A program made the translations under genes and the position numbers. From assembly GCF_023168405.1 (NCBI RefSeq), contig NZ_AP025285.1:434001-498000 (forward strand): a DNA stretch of 64,000 bases, given 5' to 3'. The notes beneath the pieces are model-generated. The model was not told the DNA's origin and did no database searches. It saw nothing but the letters and a program-made list of their open reading frames with translations. The stretch comes from Leptogranulimonas caecicola. GTDB taxonomy: Bacteria > Actinomycetota > Coriobacteriia > Coriobacteriales > Atopobiaceae. Each line of letters begins with the position of its first letter. Position 1 is the stretch's first letter. Shown in pieces: positions 1 to 9,524 of the stretch.

Positions 1-992
1 GCAGCGGGGGTGTCCTGGTCGCCAAAGGTGGAGTGGGCCACACAGCTGCCAGGGGTGATGAAGACCAGGTCGTTTTCAGAGAGTTCGATGGTCTCCTCAG
101 CGCCCGGCTCTACCTGGCCGCCGCCTGGCACCCCGGTGGCGGCGTCTTGGGCTGCCTGGCTCTCGTTGCGGCGCAGCTTGATTTGGGTGGCCAGCTTGCG
201 GTTGTCGCTCTTGGCCTCGTCAACCGAGAAGCGCACGTCGGTCACATGGGTGTTGTACTGGAAGTCCACACCGGCCTTCTCCAGATAGCGCACCATGGGA
301 AGGATCATGGACTCGTACTGGTTGTAGCGGGTGAAACGCAGGGCGCTGAAGTCGGGCAGCCCGCCCACATGGTGGATGAAGCGGGTGATGTAGCGCTTCA
401 TCTCCAGGGCGCTATGCCAGTTCTCGAAGGCGAACATGGTGCGCCAATAGAGCCAGAAATTGCTGTTCAGAACCTCGTCAGAGAAATACTCGGTGATCTT
501 TTTGTCCTGAAGTTCTTCTTCGGGGGTGAAGAAGAGCTTCATGATCTCCATGCAGCCCTTGTCGGACAGGTTGAACTTGTTGTTGGTATGGGCGTCTTGG
601 CCGCGATCCTTGGTGGCGCGGCAGAGCGAGTAGTTGGGGTCGCGCTTGTTGAGCCAGTAGTAGTAGTCGAGCACGCTCACATTCTCGTCTTCAAACGAGG
701 GGATGTCGCGGAAGAGATCCCACATGACCTCGAAGTGGTTGTCCATCTCGCGACCGCCGCGCATGGTGTAGCCCAGCTGCGCATAGTCCCAGCCGTCGCA
801 GGCGCCGCCGGCCCTGGGGTCGCGCTCCAGAACATGGATGTTCTTGCCAGGCATCTGGCCGTCGCGCACCAAAAAGCACGCTGCCGATAAGCCCGCCAAG
901 CCGCTGCCTACGATATAGGCGTGCTTGGATTCCACTCCTTCCGGCTTCAAAGGATGGGCGAAGGCTTCGTAGTTGCCGCTGGAATAGTACAT
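1..992 (-). CDS. ohyA: Oleate hydratase (MCRA family), 3' part beyond the window
   Basis: N-terminal 330 residues of a FAD-dependent fatty acid double-bond hydratase, the myosin-cross-reactive antigen family, which adds water to oleate to give 10-hydroxystearate and detoxifies host unsaturated fatty acids. The dinucleotide fold is visible near residues 22-55: IVGSGLAGLSAA, then VLERDPRAGGACDG. It continues with RGGREMDNHFEVMWDLF and a family-typical FWLYWRTMFAFENWHSALEMKRY stretch. The ATG at 992 follows a strong AGAGGAGG ribosome site; an ATG four bases upstream is in another frame. It is transcribed leftward and runs off the window edge, so the C-terminal lid region is unseen. Family assignment is secure; substrate range is inferred. 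Confidence 0.93.
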   Translation of the reverse strand, partial: MYYSSGNYEAFAHPLKPEGVESKHAYIVGSGLAGLSAACFLVRDGQMPGKNIHVLERDPRAGGACDGWDYAQLGYTMRGGREMDNHFEVMWDLFRDIPSFEDENVSVLDYYYWLNKRDPNYSLCRATKDRGQDAHTNNKFNLSDKGCMEIMKLFFTPEEELQDKKITEYFSDEVLNSNFWLYWRTMFAFENWHSALEMKRYITRFIHHVGGLPDFSALRFTRYNQYESMILPMVRYLEKAGVDFQYNTHVTDVRFSVDEAKSDNRKLATQIKLRRNESQAAQDAATGVPGGGQVEPGAEETIELSENDLVFITPGSCVAHSTFGDQDTPA

Positions 993-1014
993 GCATCCTC
1001 CTCTGAGGTAAGAA

Positions 1015-1055
1015 AGGTGCCCCAACCCTCTCTTAGATAAAGGGCTAGGGCACCT
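1015..1055 (-). terminator. Hairpin between the carboxypeptidase and oleate hydratase genes
   Basis: AGGTGCCC (1015-1022) pairs with GGGCACCT (1048-1055), with a nested CCCT/AGGG pair inside. On the minus strand the stem is followed by TTCTT. It lies just after the carboxypeptidase stop and fits a weak intrinsic terminator. Confidence 0.55.
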
Positions 1056-1073
1056 GGTTATGGGCGAGAACGG

Positions 1074-2537
1074 TTAGTTTTGGTGGCGAAGCTCGTAGAA
1101 CTTTTGGAGCACTGGCGTGGTGTCTTCGAGGGCAGGGGTGTCGGCATAGAGCATGTGGCCGTTGGAAGACTCATGCCAGAGGATCTGGCGGGAGAGGTCC
1201 TCGGGCAGGTACATCTTGGCCATGTCGTGGATGACGTTCCAATAGGGGGTGGCGCCGTCGTGGCGTCCGCCCAAGAAGATGACGTGGCTGGTGGGGTTGC
1301 GGCGGAGAGCCGTAGCGATGTCGAAGGCCACGTTGGGCATGGGGGCGCTGCCGACGCCGGGCATGTTGTGATTCCAATTCCAGGACTCGTTGACCTCGAT
1401 GTTCAGGCCGCAGTAGTTGGGGTAGCCCTTAAAGCCCATATCGCGCAGGAGCTTTTGGTAGACCTCGTTGTAGACCACCTGGATTGCGTCGTAAGAGGGG
1501 TCTTCCATCTGGAAGAAGCCCAGGTCGCCCTGGATGGGCTGGTAGACCTGCTCGGTGAAGCGGGTGTCGTAGCGACCGTGGGAGAGACCCTTGTCCTGAG
1601 AGAAGTGGGCACGGAACTCGAAGAGGTCGATGCGCAGCTTGCGGGCCATGATGAAGTCCACAGGCAGGCCGCAGAACTCATGCATCTGCTCGGCGACCTC
1701 CTGCATCTTGTCTTGAGGCAGGTTGCCGGCGATGGTGAGGGCGTTGATATAGGTGTTGTTGACAAAGTCCATGGCCTGGCCAAACCAGGTCTCAGGGTCG
1801 ACGCCCTGGCCAACGACACCGGCCGACTGGGCGGTGGCGGCCATGACCGGGAACATGCCGGCGTAGTAGTCGTCGTTGCCCGGCAGCATCACGGCGTAGT
1901 CCAAGATGGAGGACTGCTCCACCACGCCGTCCACGCCTACGCCGCGCTCGCCCAGCAGGCGATAGACCACCGCTGCGCGGGTGGTGCCGTAGGACTCGCC
2001 GTAAAGGTAGTGAGGACGGTCCCAAGCATTGTGCTCGTTGAGCCAGGCGATGATGGTGCGCGCCATGGCGTCGCCGTCACCGTCGACGCCCCAGACCTTC
2101 TTGGGGTCGTAGCCGGCCGCCACATGAGAGTAGCCGGTGCCAGGGGCATCGATGAACACCAGGTCAGAGACCTGCAGCAGGGTATAGGGGTTGTCCTCTA
2201 CCGGGCAGGTGTTGGGCAGGTGCTTGGTGCCATCGGTGGGCACGCGCACAGGGCCTTGGCCGCCGATGCACACCATAGAAGAGGATCCGCCAGGGCCGCC
2301 GTTCCAAAGGAACGTGACGGGGCGGTCGGACTTGTCCTGCTCGTCAGAGACATAGGAGAGGCAGAACTGATGGCACATGGCCTCGCCTTTGTCGCTATAG
2401 ATGGTGAGCATCTCTGCGGTGCCCGTATAATCGATGGTCTTGCCGTCCTTGCCCGTCCAGGTATAGTGCTTGGACGCGGCCTCAGGAATCTTTTCCTCAG
2501 GTTTCTCTGGGGTTTGGGCTGTGCTGGTTTCTGCCAT
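1074..2537 (-). CDS. Serine carboxypeptidase-like protein (peptidase S10)
   Basis: About 487 residues of the S10 carboxypeptidase fold, which removes C-terminal residues from peptides. Visible family marks are the oxyanion strand WNGGPGGSSS (about residue 80), the nucleophile elbow YGESYGTTRAA (Ser near 180), the acidic residue in GGRHDGATP (near 427) and the histidine in SSNGHM (near 459). All three catalytic residues are therefore present. The start is placed at ATG 2537, behind GGAGAGGGG; an upstream in-frame ATG at 2570 lacks a comparable site. No signal peptide follows either start, so the protein appears cytoplasmic, consistent with many bacterial S10 members. It is divergent from adhesin A. 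Physiological substrate is unknown. Confidence 0.9.
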   Translation of the reverse strand: MAETSTAQTPEKPEEKIPEAASKHYTWTGKDGKTIDYTGTAEMLTIYSDKGEAMCHQFCLSYVSDEQDKSDRPVTFLWNGGPGGSSSMVCIGGQGPVRVPTDGTKHLPNTCPVEDNPYTLLQVSDLVFIDAPGTGYSHVAAGYDPKKVWGVDGDGDAMARTIIAWLNEHNAWDRPHYLYGESYGTTRAAVVYRLLGERGVGVDGVVEQSSILDYAVMLPGNDDYYAGMFPVMAATAQSAGVVGQGVDPETWFGQAMDFVNNTYINALTIAGNLPQDKMQEVAEQMHEFCGLPVDFIMARKLRIDLFEFRAHFSQDKGLSHGRYDTRFTEQVYQPIQGDLGFFQMEDPSYDAIQVVYNEVYQKLLRDMGFKGYPNYCGLNIEVNESWNWNHNMPGVGSAPMPNVAFDIATALRRNPTSHVIFLGGRHDGATPYWNVIHDMAKMYLPEDLSRQILWHESSNGHMLYADTPALEDTTPVLQKFYELRHQN

Positions 2538-2808
2538 AGGTGCCCCTCTCCGGCGGCCAAGAGCCGCCATGATGTGGTGTTAAAGGGGTTGTTTCCCTGC
2601 GCGTCGACGCTCGCTCGCAGCAAAGCTCATCTCGACAGCATATCCACTGATGTCCATTAATTAGACTTTTGCAGATATGAAAGGATAGCGCTCTCTTGCT
2701 GCTAAGTTGATGGTCTATACTTTCAGAAGAATTTCAGAAATAGGCAACCACTGGCCTATTTTCCGATGTCAGTGGGCCAGCATGCATCAACTGCGGGAAG
2801 AGGCAACT

Positions 2809-5800
2809 ATGGACCAAGAAACACGCTCATCCGCAACCTGCGGCTTTACCTTATGGCTCTCTGGCTTTGCGAAACGGGTGGCTGTTGGCGCGCTTAGTGC
2901 CACGTTGGCACTTTCGTCATTGGCGGCGCTGCCACGGTGCGCAGAAGCGAACCCTTTGAGCGACCGGGCTCCGGTGACAGCCATGCGCGCCAATGAGCAA
3001 GAGGTGGAGCTTTTTATCAGGGCAGGTGCGGCAACGCCGGTGGACGGCCTTGCCAACACCTACAGCTTCCCCGACCTCAAGGTCACCACCGAGCCTGCCA
3101 ACACCAGGTTCCAGAGCATCACCGTGCAGTTCACCACCGGCATTTCTGCAAACGACGAGATCTATTTCAACTCTGCCCATCAGCAGAACAACAGCGAGGC
3201 GCTGCCTTCTGGCTTTGTGCGCTACAGCGGCAACAAGCATGGCAACCACTCTGTCAACTACACTCAGCAGGGTGGCGCCACTGCCGATCAATGGCAGGAC
3301 TTTCTCTCTCGCTACCTCACGGTGAGGCTGGCCGATTCCACCAACACCAAGGGCTTGAGGATCGTGGCCAGCCTGGCGCCTGTGTCTACCACTCGCGACT
3401 ATAACTCCTTGAACGGCCACTACTACGAGGCTGGTCCCGTGATTGCCTCGTGGACCCAAGCGATCGAAGAGGCTGAAAAGCATAGTTACATGGGTATGCA
3501 AGGCTACTTGGTGACGGTGACCAATCAGGCCGAGCAAGATTTTGTGTTCTCGTTGGTGAACACCGATACCTGGATCGGTGGGACCTGCGATGATGCGTAC
3601 ACCATGAAAACCAGCTCTTGGGCACGCAACTATCGCACCAACAACGTCGATTCTCCCACGCGTTGGTCTTCCACCAATACGTTCAGAAGCGGTGCTTACA
3701 GCGACTACTATTGGGTGACAGGTCCGGAAGCCGGCCTTATGATGGGCCAATGCTATAACAATCAAAATCGTAAACATGCCACAAACCCCGAGACGGGCGA
3801 GACCATGTATATGAACTGGGCTTCAGGACAGCCCGATGGTCCCGCAAGCACTTCGGAGCAATGGATGCAGCTAGCTGTCCATTCCGGAGGAGGCACGGGC
3901 GGCTTTTGGAACGATCTTCCCAATCAGTTCGGCAACATACGCTACATCATCGAATACGGCGGCATGCCGGACGACAGCGATGAAGAGGGCGGCGACGCCG
4001 GCGCCGAGGCCAAGGTGGATGTCTATGTAAAGGTAGATATCGTGGTGGATCCTACCGGTCGAACCATCACCACGGAAGCTGAAGATGCGGTGGTAGGTCA
4101 ACCGTTGGATATCAAGGAGAACGTCAACGGCGATCCAGAAGTCAAAACCCATATCATGGAGGACGCCGCCGAGACCGGCACCACGCCCGCTCAGGTGACT
4201 CGCACCTACAAGATAAAAGACCCCACATCTCCCGAAGCCGACGCACAAGGCTGGCGCGACCTCCATGAGGACGAGCTGACCGATAAGGGCGAGCCCTTCC
4301 ATGCAGGCAGTTACAAGGTGGTCTCCACCGCCAACTATCGCGAGGATGCCGCTGGCAATGCGCTTATGCCTTACGTCCCCGGCGAAGCCACCTTCACCAT
4401 CAAGCCCAAGCCTATCGATGTGACTCAGCCAGCCTCCAAGCCAGACGATCCCACACAGCCCGACGCAACCCAGGGCTTCGAGACTGCCGATCCTGCAACC
4501 GGCGATCCGTTGGCTGTGGCAGGCCGCTGCTGGTCCAAAGTTTATGACGGCACTCCCTACGTGGCCAAAGACCAGGTGTCTTTGGCAGACCAGCTTGTTG
4601 AAGGCGCCTCTGCATGGCTTGCTTTCGATCGCGCAGAGTATGCTTCCAAAGATGCGGGATCTTGCGATCTGGTGCTCTATAGCCCGCAGATCCAGGGCCC
4701 TCATGCGGCCGACTACCGGCTCACCGGCCTTGCCAGCGACGGAACGCTCACAGTAAAAGGGGAGATTGTTTCTCGGCCTTTGGTTGTCACCGCCCGTTGG
4801 TTTGAAGACGCAGAGGCCAACCCCTCCACCTGGGTGCGCGACGTGGCCTTCAGAGATCCGGCTCACCCAGACGCGCCTGTGGCTGCCAACAACGATGCAA
4901 CGGAGTTCGACGCTTCGGCTGTTACCCAGAGTAAGGCAGACAGCGCCAACCACACCTGGCCGGTAGCCTGGCCTGCCTCTATGCTGGCTCCTGGGGACAG
5001 GTTGGACCAGGTGTTGGGCGATGCCAGCTATGAAGCGCAAACTGCAGGGGGCTTGCGCCTCAACGTCGAGCGTCCTCAGCGGGGCACCTATACTCTGAGC
5101 CTAAGCTATAGCGGGGTCGCATCGGTCATTGAGGGCGGTCCGCTCCTGAGCCAGGACGGAAATTATCAGGTGACGCTGGTGCCTGACACTCTCACGGTGA
5201 CTGACCGCATCACGGTAGACCTTACCGAGAAAGACCCCATTGCCATCCTAGAGCCCGTGAAGCCATCGAAGCCTGCCCCCAAACCGGTGACTCCCCAAGA
5301 CTTTGCCAAGATCGTCGAAGACACCTTTGGCCCTGATGGCCCGTCGCCTACAGGCGGCAAGCTGCCAGAGATGCCTGATGGTGTGGAGCCTCAGGTGATC
5401 ATTAAAAAAGGCAATCAGCCGGTGGACGAGATCGACCCTTCCAAGCCTGGCGACTACACCGTTACCGTGACCTATCCCAGCTCGGACGGTACCGACTATA
5501 TCGCCCATATCGACTATGAGGTCAAAGCCGATCCCACTCCTGATGAGCAGTGTCAGTTCTACCAAGTGACCACTCGCTTGGAGGGGGCCATAGAGGGGGC
5601 GTCGATCACCCCTACCAAGACGTTGGCCGCAGGCTCCAGCCACAAGGTGTCCTGGCAGCCTGGCCCCGATAGCTACGTGGTCTCTGTAGAGGTGGACGGC
5701 AAGGTCCTTAAAGATACGGCCACCTCGTGGACCTTCGAGGATTTGGCGGCTCATCACCAGGTGACGGTCACCTTGGCTCAAAATCCCGTTTTGCCTGGAG

Positions 5801-7503
5801 GATTCACCTATGGCCATTACACCGTGACGGTGAACAGCTATGGCCAAGGCGCCCAGGTGAGCCCTTCGCAGACCTATGTGCCCGGAAGCGACGCCCAGGC
5901 CAGCTGGGCGGCCAAAGAGGGTTATCAAATCAGCGCCGTGTGGGTTGACGGCGTGCAGCTCACTGCGGACCAATGTGCTGCAGGAGCTGCGAGCTTTCCC
6001 TCCATTGGCGCGAACCATGTAGTGGACGTCTACACCTGCAAAGCCGACGGCACCTCTGCCCAATCTCCTGACGACCTCAAGGTCACCACTCAGATCAAAG
6101 GCGGCCCCGGCACCATCACCGGAGGCGCCACGGTAACTCAAGGCGGCTCTTACCATGTGGCTTGGGAACCCGTCATCCAAACCACGCCCGTGGTAACAGA
6201 CCCTGCCTATGCGGTCTATGAAGTGAAAAGCGTTGAAGTGAACGGCGCTGAGGCCGCAGGCACTGCCGATCGTGAGATGCAGCTCGACAACATCAAAGAG
6301 AACAAGAACGTGGTGGTTACGGTGAGGCCGGTGGTCTATCACGTGAACGTGCAGTCCTACGGGCCTGGCACCGCGTCGGCATCGCGCACGCTTTATAAAG
6401 GCCAGGGCTATTTAGACATCGCCGGCACGCCGCAGGATGGGGCGCGCATCACCTATATCGAGATAGACGGCGAAGTGGTCTTGGACGAGAAAGCCGGCAT
6501 CACGCCTTCGGCGCTGAAGGCTGCGGGCTTCTCGGCGGGAGCCTTTAGCCAGGTGCGTGCCGCTGCCCCTCAATTCCCGGCCCCTGTGAAACATCAGCGT
6601 CAAGCCAACGGCGCCAAGTTGGACCTGGGCTTTGAGGGCATCGACCAGGACCATGTGGTGAAAGTGCTCTTTGCCAAAGAGGGGGAGGATCCTCTCAACG
6701 ACGAGGACGTTCATGACAGCGGCTTGATAGGGGTTACTGCCGGCGTCGAGGGCGGCCCGGGCAGCATCGAGGTGGATCAGCCGGCAGACCCAGGCACTCC
6801 GCCTCATCCCGGCTATGTGGACCCGACAAAAGAGGTGCCTGTGGCTTGGGAGCTCCCCGACGGCTATAGGCCGCTCGAGCTTGTGGTGGGCGAACAGCGG
6901 ATCCCCCTGGACCCTGATGCGACCTCAACAACCATTCCTGCAGACCTGCTCAAAGAGGGCGACCACATCTCGTTGGTGGTGGAGAAGCGCGCCGCAGACG
7001 ACGATAAGACGCACCCAAGGCAGCAAACCCCGCCTGCGTCCGAGAAGCTGCGCATCGATACCTCGCTGGCGGGCGGATTGGGTTCCATCAGCGCAGGCGC
7101 CCAGGTCGACCGCCATGGATCCTATACCGTCACCTGGTCTGCCGAGCCTGGCTATCGAGTGGCCAAAGTCCTGGTAGATGGCATTGAGCGCCCCGATCTC
7201 CTAGAGGCGTTCAGCTACACCTTCGAAGACGTGGGCGAGCACCATTCGGTGGCAGTGGAACTGGAGGCTGTCCCGGCCGATCCTCCTGCCGAGAAAGACC
7301 CCGCTCCTTCAGGCGACGACGCCGCACCGGGATCTTCTGCCGCCAAGCCGACGGACGATCGGCTCGTAGCTCGCCAAGAAGCGGACTCTCGAATTATGCC
7401 TGCCACAGGCGACGAAGCGTCGGGGCTGCCAGGCATCATGATCGCGGGCGCCCTGCTGCTCATGGTAGGCTGGCTTACCCTGAGCCGCCGGTGGCAAAGC
7501 TGA
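2809..7503 (+). CDS. Large sortase-anchored surface protein with C-type-lectin-like domain (adhesin A)
   Basis: About 1,564 residues. A basic, hydrophobic signal segment ends near residue 45. Residues about 200-385 resemble a C-type lectin domain (YMGMQGYLVTVT, WIGGTCDDAY, FWNDLPN, YIIEYGGM). Next come a YDG-like segment (CWSKVYDGTPY, near 570) and roughly six beta-rich repeats of 80-90 residues from about 915 on, each with a pattern like GGxGxI...YxVxWxxxxGYxVxxVxVDG. The C terminus has an MPATGD sorting signal, a hydrophobic helix and the basic tail RRWQS. ATG 2809 is chosen because of GGGAAGAGG just upstream and because the signal sequence starts there. It is a clear full-length paralogue of adhesin B at 26876-31920. 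Probable cell-wall-attached adhesin; ligand unknown. Confidence 0.88.
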   Translation: MDQETRSSATCGFTLWLSGFAKRVAVGALSATLALSSLAALPRCAEANPLSDRAPVTAMRANEQEVELFIRAGAATPVDGLANTYSFPDLKVTTEPANTRFQSITVQFTTGISANDEIYFNSAHQQNNSEALPSGFVRYSGNKHGNHSVNYTQQGGATADQWQDFLSRYLTVRLADSTNTKGLRIVASLAPVSTTRDYNSLNGHYYEAGPVIASWTQAIEEAEKHSYMGMQGYLVTVTNQAEQDFVFSLVNTDTWIGGTCDDAYTMKTSSWARNYRTNNVDSPTRWSSTNTFRSGAYSDYYWVTGPEAGLMMGQCYNNQNRKHATNPETGETMYMNWASGQPDGPASTSEQWMQLAVHSGGGTGGFWNDLPNQFGNIRYIIEYGGMPDDSDEEGGDAGAEAKVDVYVKVDIVVDPTGRTITTEAEDAVVGQPLDIKENVNGDPEVKTHIMEDAAETGTTPAQVTRTYKIKDPTSPEADAQGWRDLHEDELTDKGEPFHAGSYKVVSTANYREDAAGNALMPYVPGEATFTIKPKPIDVTQPASKPDDPTQPDATQGFETADPATGDPLAVAGRCWSKVYDGTPYVAKDQVSLADQLVEGASAWLAFDRAEYASKDAGSCDLVLYSPQIQGPHAADYRLTGLASDGTLTVKGEIVSRPLVVTARWFEDAEANPSTWVRDVAFRDPAHPDAPVAANNDATEFDASAVTQSKADSANHTWPVAWPASMLAPGDRLDQVLGDASYEAQTAGGLRLNVERPQRGTYTLSLSYSGVASVIEGGPLLSQDGNYQVTLVPDTLTVTDRITVDLTEKDPIAILEPVKPSKPAPKPVTPQDFAKIVEDTFGPDGPSPTGGKLPEMPDGVEPQVIIKKGNQPVDEIDPSKPGDYTVTVTYPSSDGTDYIAHIDYEVKADPTPDEQCQFYQVTTRLEGAIEGASITPTKTLAAGSSHKVSWQPGPDSYVVSVEVDGKVLKDTATSWTFEDLAAHHQVTVTLAQNPVLPGGFTYGHYTVTVNSYGQGAQVSPSQTYVPGSDAQASWAAKEGYQISAVWVDGVQLTADQCAAGAASFPSIGANHVVDVYTCKADGTSAQSPDDLKVTTQIKGGPGTITGGATVTQGGSYHVAWEPVIQTTPVVTDPAYAVYEVKSVEVNGAEAAGTADREMQLDNIKENKNVVVTVRPVVYHVNVQSYGPGTASASRTLYKGQGYLDIAGTPQDGARITYIEIDGEVVLDEKAGITPSALKAAGFSAGAFSQVRAAAPQFPAPVKHQRQANGAKLDLGFEGIDQDHVVKVLFAKEGEDPLNDEDVHDSGLIGVTAGVEGGPGSIEVDQPADPGTPPHPGYVDPTKEVPVAWELPDGYRPLELVVGEQRIPLDPDATSTTIPADLLKEGDHISLVVEKRAADDDKTHPRQQTPPASEKLRIDTSLAGGLGSISAGAQVDRHGSYTVTWSAEPGYRVAKVLVDGIERPDLLEAFSYTFEDVGEHHSVAVELEAVPADPPAEKDPAPSGDDAAPGSSAAKPTDDRLVARQEADSRIMPATGDEASGLPGIMIAGALLLMVGWLTLSRRWQS

Positions 7504-7602
7504 TCGTGGAGCGCGGCCTGATCACGGAGCGCGGTAAGTCTTAAGCTCAGGTGGGAATGCAGGCGATTCTCGGCAGGGTTGAAAGGGGCGCGGCACAAAG
7601 CT

Positions 7603-7638
7603 GGAGGCAGGAACTTGCGGGTTCCTGCCTCCTTTTTT
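7603..7638 (+). terminator. Intrinsic terminator after adhesin A
   Basis: A perfect 12-bp stem, GGAGGCAGGAAC (7603-7614) with GTTCCTGCCTCC (7621-7632), has a 6-nt loop and is followed by TTTTTT (7633-7638). Confidence 0.92.
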
Positions 7639-7676
7639 GCGACAAGGGCAAGTGGGGCCGTGCTGCTACGCCTTGG

Positions 7677-8477
7677 CTACCAGGTACGAGAGGCAAGGGC
7701 GCGGAACTGGGCTACGGTAGGCACATGGGCGTTCAGGCCACCGTCGACGGTGACTATCTGGCCGGTGAAGTAGCTGCTCTCATCGGAGCCAAGGTAAACG
7801 CACATGGCGGCGATGTCTTCGGGAGTGCCCCAGCGGGTGACCTCGATGTTGTCCAGGAAGATATTCTTGAGCATATCGGGGACGCGGGCCTCGTTCTCTG
7901 GAGTGACGATAAGACCAGGCCGCACGCAGTTGCATCGGATGTTTTGCTTGCCATATTGAAGGGCGGTGTATTGAGTGAGCTTGTCGACGCCGGCTTTGGC
8001 GCAAGCATAGGCAGTGGAGCCTAGATCACCCGTGCAGGCAGCCATGGAGCCGATGTTGATGATGGAACCGCCGTCGTGCTCCTGCATCACCGGAAGCACC
8101 GTCTTGGTGCAATAGAAAGTGCTGCGAATGTCACTGGCAAACACGGCATCCCAGTCTTCCAGAGAGATTTCGTCTACACGGCCGTCATGGAGCGCCATGC
8201 CTGCGGCGTTGTTCACCATGATGTCGACGGTGCCCCAAGCGGCCACAGTGTCGGCAATAAGAGCATCGACGGACTCGGGCTTGGTGACGTCCATAAAATG
8301 GTACATGGCACAGCCGCCGGCTCCGGTGATGGCATCGACCACGGCTTGGCCGCGCTCTTCGCGACGTCCGCACACTACGACTTTGGCGCCTTCGGCTCCG
8401 TACATCTTTGCAATCCCTGTGCCAATGCCGCTGGTAGAGCCGGTAACAATGGCAACCTTGTCCTTCAAGCGATCCAT
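7677..8477 (-). CDS. Short-chain dehydrogenase/reductase (SDR)
   Basis: A 266-residue classical SDR, an NAD(P)-dependent oxidoreductase of alcohols and ketones. The cofactor loop TGSTSGIGTGIA lies near residues 12-23, NNAAG near 90, and the catalytic serine in INIGSMAA is followed by the YACAKAG Tyr/Lys pair. After that comes the PG substrate loop (CVRPGLIVT). ATG 8477 follows AAGGAGA; a longer in-frame start at 8522 lacks one. Length is normal for the family. In gut Coriobacteria such proteins can be hydroxysteroid dehydrogenases, but nothing in the sequence fixes the substrate. The gene is convergent with adhesin A across the terminator at 7603. Confidence 0.9.
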   Translation of the reverse strand: MDRLKDKVAIVTGSTSGIGTGIAKMYGAEGAKVVVCGRREERGQAVVDAITGAGGCAMYHFMDVTKPESVDALIADTVAAWGTVDIMVNNAAGMALHDGRVDEISLEDWDAVFASDIRSTFYCTKTVLPVMQEHDGGSIINIGSMAACTGDLGSTAYACAKAGVDKLTQYTALQYGKQNIRCNCVRPGLIVTPENEARVPDMLKNIFLDNIEVTRWGTPEDIAAMCVYLGSDESSYFTGQIVTVDGGLNAHVPTVAQFRALASRTW

Positions 8478-8888
8478 GGGGTTCTCCTTGCTCTCTTCTC
8501 TTTGGCCAAATGCCTGCCTCACCCTTAGGTAATGTGGGCAATGTCAGGCAGCTTCCTAAAACTGTACGTACTGTAACACGCTGACTGCAGGTTGCTTAAA
8601 ATGATTTCACCCTAGTGGCGGAAGGTTTTAGGTAACGGGATGCCAAGGGTTATGGCGACAGGGGACATGTCCTCACCTGGGGACCCATGCGGCGAAGGCC
8701 TCCGTCATACTGGGGCTTTGCAATGTGGGGCAGGTGCGCCAAGACACAGATCGTTGCTTGGCAAGACTGCTCTCCTGTCACAGGATCCCAAGGAAACCGC
8801 TACCCTAAAAGTACAGCGAGTGCAGCGGATGTAGCGCAGCCTCTGCGCTTGGCGCTCTTGGCATGCCAACCATTCTTGGGGAGGGATC
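8478..8888. other. 411-bp divergent intergenic region
   Basis: This region separates the leftward SDR gene from the rightward GyrI-like gene and contains no convincing ORF. The only clear element is the palindrome described separately at 8561-8574. Confidence 0.6.
8561..8574. promoter_or_regulatory. Palindrome upstream of the SDR gene
   Basis: ACTGTACGTACTGT contains the perfect 8-bp palindrome GTACGTAC. It lies about 85 bp before the SDR start codon and could be a repressor operator of the TetR kind. This is inferred from symmetry and position only. Confidence 0.3.
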
Positions 8889-9524
8889 ATGGCCTTTGAC
8901 TATAAGAAAGAGTTTAAAGAGTTTTATCTGCCTCCCAAAAAGCCCACGCTGGTGGACGTACCTCCAATGCGCTATGCGGCGGTGCGAGGCCAAGGCGACC
9001 CCAACGAGGAAGGCGGGGCTTATCAGCAGGCATTGCAGCTTTTATATGCGCTGTCCTACACCATAAAGATGTCGCCAAAATCTGGCGAGCATATCCCGGG
9101 CTATTTTGCCTATGTGGTGCCTCCGCTGGAAGGGTTTTGGTCGTTGGCGCAAGGCCAGATACTCTTTGATTCTGAGCGCAAGGGGGAGCTGAGTTGGATC
9201 AGCTGTATCAGGTTGCCGGATTTTGTGACCCCTGAGGTCTTTGAATGGGCAAAGGGCGAGGTTGCACGTAAGAAAAAGCTGGATTGCGCCGGCGCGGAGT
9301 ACCTGGAAATGCACGAAGGTCTCTGCGTGCAGTGTCTCCATGTGGGCTCTTATGACACCGAGCCGACCACTATTGAAGCTATGCACGCCTATGCTCAGGC
9401 GCAGGGTTGCTGCATAGATCTTTCGCTTGCGCGCCTGCATCATGAGATTTATCTGTCCGACCCACGCCGTGTGGCGCCCGATCGCCTCAAGACAGTGATT
9501 CGGCTGCCTATCGCCAAGGCTTAG
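8889..9524 (+). CDS. GyrI-like small-molecule-binding domain protein
   Basis: A 211-residue stand-alone protein of the GyrI-like/SOUL superfamily, which binds hydrophobic small molecules and is often the sensor half of AraC or MerR regulators. Typical features are the N-terminal LVDVPPMRYAAVRGQGDPN, the central GYFAYVVPPLEGFW and the C-terminal HHEIYLSDPRRVAPDRLKT. No DNA-binding domain is present. The gene converges with the WYL regulator, whose stop codon overlaps this one by three bases. Ligand unknown. Confidence 0.8.
   Translation: MAFDYKKEFKEFYLPPKKPTLVDVPPMRYAAVRGQGDPNEEGGAYQQALQLLYALSYTIKMSPKSGEHIPGYFAYVVPPLEGFWSLAQGQILFDSERKGELSWISCIRLPDFVTPEVFEWAKGEVARKKKLDCAGAEYLEMHEGLCVQCLHVGSYDTEPTTIEAMHAYAQAQGCCIDLSLARLHHEIYLSDPRRVAPDRLKTVIRLPIAKA

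Noticed and set aside
1080-2660. 526-codon frame opposite the carboxypeptidase gene
   Set aside because: Mirror frame of a high-GC gene; low-complexity Val/Gly/His-rich translation without family motifs, while the opposite strand has a full catalytic triad.
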